From positions 1 to 11,690 of the forward strand of contig JAGLJD010000003.1 of NCBI GenBank assembly GCA_023142625.1: DNA of 11,690 bases, written 5' to 3'. The notes below the pieces were generated by a model. It searched no databases. It saw only the letters and a list, made by a program, of their open reading frames with translations, and was not told the origin of the DNA. A program made the position numbers and the translations under genes. Every line of letters begins with the position of its first letter. The first letter of the stretch is position 1. The DNA comes from Candidatus Parcubacteria bacterium (GTDB taxonomy: Bacteria > Patescibacteriota > Patescibacteriia > JAACEG01). Below, piece by piece: positions 1 through 6,485 of this stretch.

Positions 1-1315
1 GATTTCCAGTATATCTCTCCATTGTCTTTGGCGTCGCAAATTCAGACTCCTCAATATAACTTTCTAAATCGGGCAAATATTTTTGCAAAAGTCCGTAGAT
101 TTTTTTTAGTTCCTTATTTTTTTTCTCTCTGTATTCCTCCTTAGACAATCCGTCCCATCTTTTATAATTATCGGGAAAGGTTATGCAAATAATAGCATTC
201 CCTTCCGGCGTCGCAGACAAATCAACATTAGAATGAAAGGCAAGGATGATATCTTTATAAAAATCATCCTTTAAATTATTTAAAAAAACTAAATAAGAAT
301 CTTTAAATTTTTCATTTATCTGTTTGATAGGACAGTTAAGCCCAAGATAAATTTGGGATAAAGATGTCCCAATCTCCATTTTGTTTATCTTCTCTAATTC
401 TCGCTTACTTCCCTTCCAGTCTTTTAACAACTCTTCATAAACAATAAAAGGGGAAGCGCTGGCAATAATTTTTTCACCATAAAAAATTTGGTTATTTATG
501 GTCTCTACTCCTATCGCCACATCATTTTTTACTAAAATTTTTACTGCCTCGGTATTGGCAAGCGCTTTGCCGCCATTTTCTTCAATAACGGCTTTTAACG
601 CGGTGGAGACACTTTGCCCTCCTCCTTTAATGTAGTATCCGCCATCAAAATAATAGCCGTAATTACCTACAAATGGCAACAAGCACGCTATATCAAGATT
701 ATCCCCATAATATCCTTTGAGCTGCATCAACGCTAATTGCAGTTCCTTGTTTCTCGCGCAAATATTAAGTATTCTTTGCGCAGAAATCTTATGGGCAACC
801 ATTAGAAAGGGAATCAGCAAAGGAGCGAAACATAAAAATATCCCTCGCGATATTTTGTCGTTAGTTGCCATCGCTTTATCCAAGCGATATGTCTCTTTGC
901 CGATTTTTTCTATAAGAAAAAACCAAAGGCGAATTCCCCATTTTTCTTCGGGAAATTGTTCTATTAATTTCTTTTTTAGGTCATTTACATCTCCATTCTT
1001 TACTTCGAGCTCAAAGCCGGAGTCAGAATCAATTGATTCATAAAGATATTTGTGTTTTATGAACTTTAATCTGTCATAAATACCGCACGCTTTAAGTATA
1101 TCTTTATAAAAAGTTTTATTGATTCCGCCTGTTTGATGCAGCGCAACATCAAAAGGGAACCCCTTTCTTTTAAAGGATGTCGCATATCCGCCTATTTTGC
1201 AGTGCTTTTCCAAAATTAAAACATTTTTGCCATTTTTTGCTAAAATTGCCCCGGCGCTTAATCCGCCCAAGCCAGAACCGACTATAATTGCATCGTAATA
1301 TTTTTTCATATTCAT
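1..1315 (-). CDS. Phytoene desaturase / carotenoid isomerase-like FAD oxidoreductase (3' end cut by window edge)
   Basis: About 438 residues are visible with no stop; the C-terminus lies beyond base 1. The N-terminus is an FAD-binding Rossmann fold: GSGLGG at residues 13-18 and the ribose-binding acidic residue E36 in LILEKH, followed by GGYATSF. Around residues 220-250 lies the GGYYIKGGGQ segment typical of the CrtI/CrtISO/all-trans-retinol saturase group. Such enzymes desaturate, isomerise or saturate polyene lipids, usually at the membrane; CrtI proteins are near 490-500 residues, so roughly 60 are missing. The start is set by AAAGGAGGAG ending 5 nt before the ATG at 1315; the ATG at 1309 is too far away. 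No other carotenoid gene is in the window, so the substrate is unknown. The family is fairly certain, the exact reaction is not. Confidence 0.85.
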   Translation of the reverse strand, partial: MNMKKYYDAIIVGSGLGGLSAGAILAKNGKNVLILEKHCKIGGYATSFKRKGFPFDVALHQTGGINKTFYKDILKACGIYDRLKFIKHKYLYESIDSDSGFELEVKNGDVNDLKKKLIEQFPEEKWGIRLWFFLIEKIGKETYRLDKAMATNDKISRGIFLCFAPLLIPFLMVAHKISAQRILNICARNKELQLALMQLKGYYGDNLDIACLLPFVGNYGYYFDGGYYIKGGGQSVSTALKAVIEENGGKALANTEAVKILVKNDVAIGVETINNQIFYGEKIIASASPFIVYEELLKDWKGSKRELEKINKMEIGTSLSQIYLGLNCPIKQINEKFKDSYLVFLNNLKDDFYKDIILAFHSNVDLSATPEGNAIICITFPDNYKRWDGLSKEEYREKKNKELKKIYGLLQKYLPDLESYIEESEFATPKTMERYTGN

Positions 1316-1437
1316 TTGTTCTCCTCCTTTATTTTTTTGTTTTAATTTACAATTCCATCGTTCCAAGTTGGCTTAAAACTCTTGCCTTTTTTATAAATTT
1401 TCCAGCATGAGACAATGTCCGTAAGTTTTTATTAACT
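1316..1437 (-). other. Long 5' leader of the FAD oxidoreductase mRNA
   Basis: About 120 nt lie between the predicted transcription start and the start codon, ending in a strong Shine-Dalgarno sequence (AGGAGG at 1328-1323). I see the small symmetric CCAACTTGG but no riboswitch class I recognise and no intrinsic terminator hairpin. The rest of this 430-nt gap (1438-1745) holds the promoter, AT-rich sequence without an ORF, and the hairpin at 1640-1669. Confidence 0.4.
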
Positions 1438-1443
1438 ATTAGT

Positions 1444-1473
1444 ATTATATCAAACTATTAAATTATTTGTCAA
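1444..1473 (-). promoter_or_regulatory. Sigma-70-type promoter of the FAD oxidoreductase gene
   Basis: On the minus strand TTGACA (1473-1468) and TATAAT (1449-1444) are separated by 18 bp, both perfect consensus hexamers. Transcription would start near 1437, leaving a leader of about 120 nt before the ATG at 1315. Confidence 0.7.
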
Positions 1474-1639
1474 AAGATCTTTTTTTATTACTCCATCTTG
1501 AATTAACGCAATTATAAAATCGTAATATATTTTTAAAAAAATGTCAATTCAAAACCAGCGCTAAAATTCATAAAATTTTTAGCAAAATTCACGATCGTAA
1601 AAAAACGCTATAATTATAAAAACTCCGCATTAAAACAAT

Positions 1640-1669
1640 AAAGGCGGATCCGTTTATGGCTCCGCCTTT
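1640..1669 (-). terminator. Hairpin terminator downstream of the small membrane protein gene
   Basis: The arms AAAGGCGGA (1640-1648) and TCCGCCTTT (1661-1669) pair over 9 bp, then one mismatch and two further GC pairs around a GTTTAT loop. On the minus strand the stem is followed by ATTGTTTTAATG, an interrupted T-tract. It lies 76 nt after the stop of the 1746-2036 gene. The + strand also has T-rich sequence after the stem, so it may work in both directions. Confidence 0.6.
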
Positions 1670-1745
1670 TGGTTTTTGGGATAAGTCATCATCTAACTTA
1701 ACCCTAATTTTTTTCTCAATTCAATTTCCTCCTCTTTTATTTTTT

Positions 1746-2036
1746 TTATTTTTTCTCCCGATCAGCATGCATAGAGTCTTTTTTAAATACAGGTTCTGGT
1801 CCTCGGACAAATGTATTTATATATTTTTTATTCTCAACTTTTTCATCGCTTAATTCGTCATCTTTCGGCCAAAATTTCCAAGCCAAAAAAATAACAACAA
1901 TTATTCCCAAGGCACCACCTATTGGGAATGCTATTTTTACTTCAATCCCTGCGGACAATAAAATAATCCATGTTATTACAATTGTAAATACGCCTATTTT
2001 GGGAATGTTAATTTGTTTTTTTCTAATTTTTGTCAT
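1746..2036 (-). CDS. Small membrane protein with two transmembrane helices, unknown function
   Basis: A 96-residue protein that I do not recognise. A basic N-terminus (MTKIRKKQ) precedes two hydrophobic helices, at about residues 14-33 and 34-55, the second ending in WKFWP. The remaining ~40 residues are highly charged and lysine-rich, so the likely topology is a helical hairpin with both tails in the cytoplasm. The start is decided by an unusually strong ribosome binding site, AAGGAGGT, 5 nt before the ATG; few genes here have one this good. The gene ends at TAA and a hairpin follows at 1640-1669. A short open frame just upstream overlaps the start codon as ATGA (see the entry at 2037-2103). 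Being a real gene rests on the RBS, the coherent hydrophobicity pattern and the terminator. Confidence 0.7.
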   Translation of the reverse strand: MTKIRKKQINIPKIGVFTIVITWIILLSAGIEVKIAFPIGGALGIIVVIFLAWKFWPKDDELSDEKVENKKYINTFVRGPEPVFKKDSMHADREKK

Positions 2037-2103
2037 TTTTTACCTCCTTCCGCTTTTTCTTTATCTTCTCTTGTTAGTTCAAATAGCAGTTCTCCTATTA
2101 TTC
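2037..2103 (-). other. Possible short upstream reading frame coupled to the membrane protein gene
   Basis: On the minus strand 21 sense codons from an ATA at about 2101 (reading IGELLFELTREDKEKAEGG) run to a TGA that overlaps the next ATG as ATGA, a common sign of translational coupling. AAAGGAG lies upstream, but there is no ATG, GTG or TTG in frame before the preceding in-frame TAA. It may be the eroded 3' end of a gene or chance. Nothing else gene-like is seen between 2037 and the palindrome at 2182. Confidence 0.2.
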
Positions 2104-2181
2104 CTGCTCTCCTTTACTCCACCCCCTTTTTTTTATTTAATTATCAAAGATCGTTCAATTATTCTTAATAGACTATTATTC

Positions 2182-2378
2182 TATATTACTTTGAATTACG
2201 AAATGTCTTTTTTTGTCATTTCGAGCCGATAGGCGAGAAATCCCTTAAACATTACTTTTACTTATAGTATTGTTTAAGCGATTTCTCTCGAAGTTTATCC
2301 CGTATTTACTACGGGCTGCCGCTCCGTTCGAAATGACAAAATTGTCATTTTAACCTATTTCGTAATTCAAAGTATATT
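2182..2378. repeat. Long imperfect palindrome (MITE/REP-like), about 195 bp
   Basis: Three nested arm pairs fold the whole segment. The outer ACTTTGAATTACGAAAT (2188-2204) matches the reverse complement of 2357-2373 exactly over 17 bp. The middle TTTTGTCATTTCGA (2211-2224) matches 2328-2341 over 14 bp. The inner GAGAAATC (2235-2242) matches 2280-2287. No ORF fits it. It lies between the divergent membrane protein and TrmB-like genes. GTCATTTCGAG...GAGAAATC resembles the ends of the elements at 8569, 10712 and 11479, so it may be a distant member of the same class. Confidence 0.75.
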
Positions 2379-2478
2379 ATATAATAAAAAGAAATTATAA
2401 AAATGTCAATGGTATTATAACAACAAATGCTTTAAAATGGCTAAAATAAAGGATTTTTATATTTATTCATCAAAAATA

Positions 2479-2507
2479 TTGACAAAATTGCTATAATATG
2501 CTATTAT
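2479..2507 (+). promoter_or_regulatory. Promoter of the TrmB-like gene, predicted to give a leaderless mRNA
   Basis: TTGACA (2479-2484), a 17-bp spacer and TATTAT (2502-2507). A start 6-8 nt after the -10 box falls on or next to the ATG at 2514. No Shine-Dalgarno sequence precedes the ATG, in agreement with leaderless translation. Confidence 0.7.
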
Positions 2508-2508
2508 A
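2492..2508. promoter_or_regulatory. Candidate operator palindrome over the -10 box
   Basis: TATAATATGCTATTATA is a perfect inverted repeat with 7-bp arms and a TGC centre, covering the -10 box of the regulator gene. Autoregulation by the TrmB-like protein encoded directly downstream is an inference; low sequence complexity means it could also be chance. Confidence 0.35.
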
Positions 2509-2513
2509 CTTTT

Positions 2514-3260
2514 ATGGATGAAACATTACTAAAACTTTTAGAAGAATCTAATTTCACGAACAAAGAAGCAAGGGTTTATCTCGCGCTTTTAGAATTAAGC
2601 CAAGGAACCGTGACAAAAATTGCCAAAATAACCGAACTAAAACGCCCGATTATCTATGTAATTTTAGAAGGGCTGATTAAGCGCGGCTATGCCAGCGAAT
2701 TGCCGAATAAAAAAATTAACGCGTATCAGCCGATTAGCCCTGAAATAATTTTGAAGCGATTACAAGGTATTGTTAAAAATTTCTCTGAAATGCTTCCTGT
2801 TTTTAAAACCTTGCATAATAAAGGCGGCAAAAAGCCGAAAATAACCTACTATGAGACAAAAGAAGGGATCTGGAATGTCTATAAAGAGATGACTTTATCA
2901 AAAAATCCGTTTTTTATATCAAATTACCATATCATTGAAAAATTTTTTCCTAATGCCGTTGATACTTGGATTAGAGAAGTAAAAACCGGCTTATATAATC
3001 CAAACGGACGCCATCTTATGCCTGAAAACGCAAGAAATATTGAAATCGGCAAAAAATTTATAAAAATCAAACAAAAAGTCAAAATTTCCAAAGAATTAAA
3101 GGGTTCTAATATGGATTTTACTCTTTGGGATAACAAGTTAGCCATTACATCTTTTGAAAATCAGCTGTTCATCGTAGTTATAGAATCAGAAGAACTTATT
3201 AAATCTATGCGTCCAATTTTTAATATTGCATGGAAAGCCGGCAAATACTTGAAAAAATAA
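2514..3260 (+). CDS. TrmB-like (winged-helix) transcriptional regulator
   Basis: A 248-residue protein. Residues 1-75 form a winged helix: EARVYLALLE, then GTVTKIAKI, then the putative recognition helix KRPIIYVILEGLIKRGYA, a layout typical of the TrmB N-terminal domain in which the ALLELS..T..EIA pattern is conserved. A linker helix (about 78-105) follows, then an alpha/beta effector domain (from about 109, KITYYETKEGIWNVYKEM) to the end, as in the shorter TrmB-like proteins that lack the full maltose-binding C-terminal domain of archaeal TrmB. It probably binds DNA as a dimer; ligand and targets cannot be read from sequence. The start follows from the -10/-35 position and the MDETLLKLLEE start typical of the family. 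It heads a same-strand group with the phosphatase and cca, separated from the former by 66 nt carrying a palindrome. Confidence 0.8.
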   Translation: MDETLLKLLEESNFTNKEARVYLALLELSQGTVTKIAKITELKRPIIYVILEGLIKRGYASELPNKKINAYQPISPEIILKRLQGIVKNFSEMLPVFKTLHNKGGKKPKITYYETKEGIWNVYKEMTLSKNPFFISNYHIIEKFFPNAVDTWIREVKTGLYNPNGRHLMPENARNIEIGKKFIKIKQKVKISKELKGSNMDFTLWDNKLAITSFENQLFIVVIESEELIKSMRPIFNIAWKAGKYLKK

Positions 3261-3289
3261 TAAAAGTCCGCTAATCTAACTATTATAAG

Positions 3290-3307
3290 ATGTTCCGCGC
3301 GGAACAT
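3290..3307. repeat. ParS-like palindrome, copy 1
   Basis: ATGTTCCGCGCGGAACAT, perfectly self-complementary over 18 bp, in the gap between the TrmB-like gene and the phosphatase. First of eight copies between 3290 and 5636. Confidence 0.9.
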
Positions 3308-3326
3308 TGGAAATATAAATATTTTT

Positions 3327-3884
3327 ATGGCAAAAATATACATTATAAGACATGGGGAAACAGATTTTAATGTCCAAAACAGATATCTTGGCAGAACTGA
3401 CATATCTTTGAATTTAAAGGGCAAAAATCAAGCAAAAAAAATGTTTAACCGTATAAATTCGCTTGATATTGACATTGTTATCTCTTCTCCTCTTAAAAGG
3501 GCGCTTGAAACAGCGAAAATAATTAAACAAAATGGCAAAAAAGTGCTTATAGACAACCATTTTATTGAAAGATCGGTTGGAGTATATGAGGGATTAACAA
3601 AAAAAGAGGCAAAATTAAAATATCCTGATTTATACGCTAAAAATATTACCAGAATTTATAATGATGCGCCGTTAGGTGGCGAAACAATAAAAAATACTGA
3701 GAAAAGGGTGTTCAAAGGGTTGAATAATATTAAAAAAATCTATAAGGATAAAAACATTCTACTTATAACCCATGCTTTTGTCGCAAAAATTATAAACAAA
3801 TACTTTAATCCTAATATTTCCGAGTCAAAGTTTTACGCTTTTACTTTAAAAAACCTTGAGTTTAAGGATTATCAGTTTAATTAA
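3327..3884 (+). CDS. Histidine phosphatase family protein (phosphoglycerate mutase-like)
   Basis: A 185-residue protein, the usual length for the small cytosolic branch of the histidine phosphatase superfamily. The catalytic RHGET motif is at residues 8-12 (H9 would be phosphorylated). SSPLKRALETA (53-63) supplies the second phosphate-pocket arginine, R58. E81 in ERSVGVYEG is the likely acid. GGET is at 117-120, and the second catalytic histidine is H149 in LLITHA, where many relatives have SHG. All core residues are present, so the enzyme should be active. Substrates in this family range from phosphoglycerate to cobalamin precursors, nucleotides and sugar phosphates, and none can be chosen here. 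No Shine-Dalgarno sequence precedes the ATG; MAKIYIIRHGE is nevertheless the canonical family start. It lies between the regulator and cca, with a palindrome on each side. Confidence 0.88.
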   Translation: MAKIYIIRHGETDFNVQNRYLGRTDISLNLKGKNQAKKMFNRINSLDIDIVISSPLKRALETAKIIKQNGKKVLIDNHFIERSVGVYEGLTKKEAKLKYPDLYAKNITRIYNDAPLGGETIKNTEKRVFKGLNNIKKIYKDKNILLITHAFVAKIINKYFNPNISESKFYAFTLKNLEFKDYQFN

Positions 3885-3902
3885 AGCGATCATAAGTAAT
3901 GA

Positions 3903-3938
3903 TTTTTTTCAATGTTCCGCGCGGAACATTGAAAAAAA
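3903..3938. repeat. ParS-like palindrome, copy 2, inside a 36-bp perfect palindrome
   Basis: The core ATGTTCCGCGCGGAACAT (3912-3929) is extended by TTTTTTTCA on the left and TGAAAAAAA on the right to a 36-bp perfect palindrome. The T-run comes before the GC-rich stem and the A-run after it, on both strands, the opposite order to an intrinsic terminator, so it should not stop transcription into cca. It lies 20 bp upstream of the cca start. Confidence 0.9.
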
Positions 3939-3958
3939 ATAACAAATATTATAACAAT

Positions 3959-5566
3959 ATGATACCTAAATACATAGAAATCACAATAAAAAAGCTTGAA
4001 AAAACTGGGTTTGAGGCGTATATTGTCGGCGGCTGCGTTCGCGATCTGTTGTTATGCAAAAAACCGAAAGACTGGGATATTACAACAAACGCTAAACCAG
4101 AAGAAATTTTAAAAATTTTTCCAAATTCTGTTTATGAAAACATATTTGGCACCGTTGGCGTTAAAATCAAAGAAAAAGACACAACAATTGCTGTTGTAGA
4201 GGTAACAACCTATCGAACTGAAACGAAATATAGCGATAAAAGGCATCCTGATAGCGTAAAATTCACTAATGAACTAAAAAAAGACTTGTCGCGTCGCGAT
4301 TTTACGATAAATGCTATGGCAATTAAGCTAAATAAAGGCATTATTGAGATGTTCCGCGCGGAACATTGTAAAAATCGCAAAACAAAATGTTCCGCGCGGA
4401 ACATTGGAAAAATCGCAAAACAAAATGTTCCGCGCGGAACATTGGAAAAATCGCAAAACAAAATGTTCCGCGCGGAACATTTGCTATTAAGTATTGAAAA
4501 ACAAGAGCTAAACACTATTATAGACTATTTTAACGGACAAAAAGACTTAAAAAATGGAATCATTAAAGCGGTCGGGGATGCTAACAAAAGATTTAACGAA
4601 GATGCTTTAAGAATGATGAGGGCTATTAGATTTGCTGTTGTTTTAGGGTTTAAAATAGAAAAAAACACATTTCAAGCTATTCAAAAAAACTCTAAATTGA
4701 TTAAAAAAATAGCCAATGAGCGGATAAAAGACGAATTTATTAAAATTTTACAGTCAGATCAGGCTGATTTTGGCGTAATCTTGCTAAGAAGAGCAGGACT
4801 TTTGCGATATATCCTGCCCGAATTAGAATCTGGCGTAGGTGTAAGCCAAAATAAACACCATATTTATACTGTCTTTCAACATTTAATAAGAGCGTTAAAA
4901 CATTGTCCAAGCGCTGATTATAGAGTGCGACTATCCGCTTTGCTTCACGATATTGCTAAACCGCAGACAAAAAGAGGCGGCGGAATTAACGCAACTTTCT
5001 ACAACCATGATATAATCGGGGCTAAAATAAGCGCTAAAATAATGAAGAGGTTAGCTTTTTCCAAAGATGATATAAAAAAAGTGGCTCATTTGATTAAAAA
5101 CCATATGTTTTATTATAATGTTGACGAAGTTTCAGATGCTGGAGTAAGAAGGTTAGTTAGAAAAGTAGGGCTTGAAAACATTAAAGATTTAATGGATCTG
5201 CGCATTGCCGACCGTTTAGGATCTGGATGTCCAAAAGCAAAACCGTATAAATTGCGCCATCTTGAATATCTTATTGATAAAGTGGAAAAAGACCCAATCT
5301 CGGTAAAAATGCTTAAAATAAACGGCGATGACTTAATAAAAACGCTAAAAATCACTCCTGGACCAAAAATAGGCGCTATTTTAGACTGTTTATTGTCGGA
5401 AACCATTGAAAATCCTCAAAAAAACACTGTAGTTGAGCTTAAAAAACGGGCAAAAGAGTTAAATAAGATGGATTTAAACGAGTTAAGAATTAAGGCAAAA
5501 ACAAAAATTGAAGAAAAAAAAGAGGAGGATGATAAGGAAATCAAGCAAAAGCACTGGGTAAAATAG
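3959..5566 (+). CDS. cca: CCA-adding tRNA nucleotidyltransferase with HD domain and a repeat-derived insertion
   Basis: Adds or repairs the 3' CCA of tRNAs from CTP and ATP. This start gives 535 residues; MIPKYIEITIKKLEKTGFEAY aligns with the usual start, while an upstream ATG at 3899 would only add residues encoded by a palindrome. No Shine-Dalgarno sequence is seen. The class II nucleotidyltransferase head shows GG (24-25), the metal-binding D38 and D40 in DWDIT, and RRDFTINAMA (112-121). After the insertion come GQKDLKNGIIKAVGD (193-207) and RFNEDALRMMRAIRF (211-225). An HD phosphohydrolase domain follows, with H330-D331 and H350-D351, then a helical tail. The oddity is residues about 131-187, between NKGIIE and IIDYFNGQKDL, where relatives have only a few residues: this stretch is encoded largely by four palindromes at 38-bp spacing. 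The frame stays open and the catalytic motifs are intact, so it is probably functional. Confidence 0.93.
   Translation: MIPKYIEITIKKLEKTGFEAYIVGGCVRDLLLCKKPKDWDITTNAKPEEILKIFPNSVYENIFGTVGVKIKEKDTTIAVVEVTTYRTETKYSDKRHPDSVKFTNELKKDLSRRDFTINAMAIKLNKGIIEMFRAEHCKNRKTKCSARNIGKIAKQNVPRGTLEKSQNKMFRAEHLLLSIEKQELNTIIDYFNGQKDLKNGIIKAVGDANKRFNEDALRMMRAIRFAVVLGFKIEKNTFQAIQKNSKLIKKIANERIKDEFIKILQSDQADFGVILLRRAGLLRYILPELESGVGVSQNKHHIYTVFQHLIRALKHCPSADYRVRLSALLHDIAKPQTKRGGGINATFYNHDIIGAKISAKIMKRLAFSKDDIKKVAHLIKNHMFYYNVDEVSDAGVRRLVRKVGLENIKDLMDLRIADRLGSGCPKAKPYKLRHLEYLIDKVEKDPISVKMLKINGDDLIKTLKITPGPKIGAILDCLLSETIENPQKNTVVELKKRAKELNKMDLNELRIKAKTKIEEKKEEDDKEIKQKHWVK
4349..4480. repeat. Tandem array of four ParS-like palindromes (copies 3-6) inside cca
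   Basis: Copies of ATGTTCCGCGCGGAACAT start at 4349, 4387, 4425 and 4463, exactly 38 bp apart, with 20-bp spacers (TGGAAAAATCGCAAAACAAA) that are identical except one base in the first. Because 38 leaves remainder 2 on division by 3, successive copies are read in three frames (MFRAEH, CSARN, VPRGT, MFRAEH); three units add 114 bp and restore the frame. Identical spacers rule out a CRISPR array. Confidence 0.93.
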
Positions 5567-5576
5567 CTTTTCAACC

Positions 5577-5600
5577 TTAATGTTCCGCGCGGAACATTAA
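5577..5600. repeat. ParS-like palindrome, copy 7
   Basis: TTAATGTTCCGC and its exact reverse complement form a 24-bp perfect palindrome 10 bp after the cca stop codon. The shared 18-bp core is at 5580-5597. Confidence 0.9.
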
Positions 5601-5609
5601 AATAATCAA

Positions 5610-5645
5610 AAAAACAGGGTGTTCCGCGCGGAACACTCTGTTTTT
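5610..5645 (+). terminator. ParS-like palindrome, copy 8, forming the cca terminator
   Basis: The core GTGTTCCGCGCGGAACAC (5619-5636) has its outer A/T changed symmetrically to G/C, and is extended by AAAAACAGG and its partner TCTGTTTTT, with one G-T wobble. A-run, GC-rich stem, T-run is the order of an intrinsic terminator, and it reads the same on both strands. It therefore could stop both the cca transcript and the deaminase transcript arriving from the right. Confidence 0.75.
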
Positions 5646-5675
5646 AAATCTAAAAATTACTTATCTCATACAATG

Positions 5676-5754
5676 AGTTATATCCGAACTTAATCCGTAT
5701 TTGGCTTAAAATCAATGATTATTTACGCTAAACTTGTAATCATAAAAACTTTAA
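5676..5754. repeat. Direct repeat DR1 (79 bp) downstream of the deaminase gene
   Basis: Aligns without gaps to 6325-6403 with about 8 mismatches by eye (near 90% identity). It starts AGTTATATCCGAAC and ends AAAAACTTTAA. It lies 3' of the deaminase gene, as DR2 lies 3' of rel. No ORF or clear terminator is seen in it. Confidence 0.85.
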
Positions 5755-5775
5755 ACTTATTAAAACGGTAAAATT

Positions 5776-6267
5776 CTACTTTTTCAACCCAAACTGATAA
5801 GAGAAATTATTGTATTCTTCTGTGTCATAAACACAGACGCCTTTTTCGTGCCACAAAACAAATTCGTTAATTCCTACATCAAGAGCCATTTTACTGCAAA
5901 TTGTGCAATATGGATCTCCTGCTCTCAATGATGTCCCATTATCATCAAGACTGATAAAATATAATCTTGAGCCAAGCAATTTATCGGGATTTTTTCGTAA
6001 AGCATCCATTATAGCTCTTTGTTCTGCATGAACACAGCAAGTTTTATCAGTCACTTTAATATGATATAAATTTTTTTTATAATAACATCTTCTTTGCTTT
6101 TCAATGTCTTGCGGCGGACTGTTAAAACCGCTGCCAATTATTTCATCTTGCTGAACAATTATAGAACCGCATTTTGATCTTTTACAGGTTGCATTTGTTG
6201 CAACTTTAGTGGCTTTAGCAATGTATTTAAGCGCTTTTTTTTCTTCGTCGCCAAATAAATACTTCAT
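5776..6267 (-). CDS. dCMP deaminase-like zinc-dependent nucleotide deaminase
   Basis: A 163-residue protein of the cytidine/deoxycytidylate deaminase superfamily. The catalytic HAE motif is H80-A81-E82 (in CCVHAEQRAIMDAL), where H80 binds zinc and E82 shuttles the proton. The second zinc half-site is C121 and C124 in DPYCTICSKMAL, the PCxxC motif with Tyr inserted after Pro. KRSKCGSIIVQQDEIIGSGFNSPP (29-52) matches the substrate-side strand of dCMP deaminases. Further cysteines at 28, 33, 61, 77 and 78 could bind a second, structural zinc, as in some dCMP deaminases. The likely reaction is dCMP to dUMP, feeding dTMP synthesis; tRNA or base deaminases are less likely. The start has no clear Shine-Dalgarno sequence. 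The gene lies between two 79-bp direct repeats, suggesting that it arrived as, or was duplicated into, a cassette next to rel. Confidence 0.82.
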   Translation of the reverse strand: MKYLFGDEEKKALKYIAKATKVATNATCKRSKCGSIIVQQDEIIGSGFNSPPQDIEKQRRCYYKKNLYHIKVTDKTCCVHAEQRAIMDALRKNPDKLLGSRLYFISLDDNGTSLRAGDPYCTICSKMALDVGINEFVLWHEKGVCVYDTEEYNNFSYQFGLKK

Positions 6268-6324
6268 ATTATGGAAATTAATATTGATATATAAATTAAG
6301 GATGGGGTTTAATTTTGCCTAATA

Positions 6325-6403
6325 AGTTATATCCGAACCTAATCTATTTTTCACTTAAAATCAACGATTATTTACGCTAAACTTGCAATCATAAAAACTT
6401 TAA
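6325..6403. repeat. Direct repeat DR2 (79 bp) between rel and the deaminase gene
   Basis: Second copy of DR1, same orientation, 649 bp further on. The 10-bp string AAATTCTACT containing the stop codon (TAG on the minus strand) is also shared by both genes (5771-5780 and 6481-6490), so the similarity includes the gene ends as well as the intergenic DNA. Confidence 0.85.
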
Positions 6404-6485
6404 TCTTGCTAATCTTTTTATATAACCTTGCATATTAGCAATCAAATTTCTATTTTACAATGTAAATATTCTCTATTTCTAAATT

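Noticed and set aside
1999..2232. Hydrophobic 77-codon ORF on the + strand
   Set aside because: It is the complement of AT-rich DNA, the small membrane protein start and one arm of the 2182-2378 palindrome; no RBS.
3899..3958. 20-residue N-terminal extension of the CCA-adding enzyme
   Set aside because: It only translates palindrome copy 2; the family start corresponds to the ATG at 3959.
4349..4480. CRISPR-like array (regular 18-bp repeats, 20-bp spacers)
   Set aside because: The spacers are identical apart from one base, the repeat is a full palindrome, there is no cas gene, and the array is inside an open cca frame. It is a tandem repeat.
4210..4515. 101-codon open frame on the minus strand inside cca
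   Set aside because: It exists because the self-complementary repeats read without stops on both strands; it has no RBS and no family resemblance.
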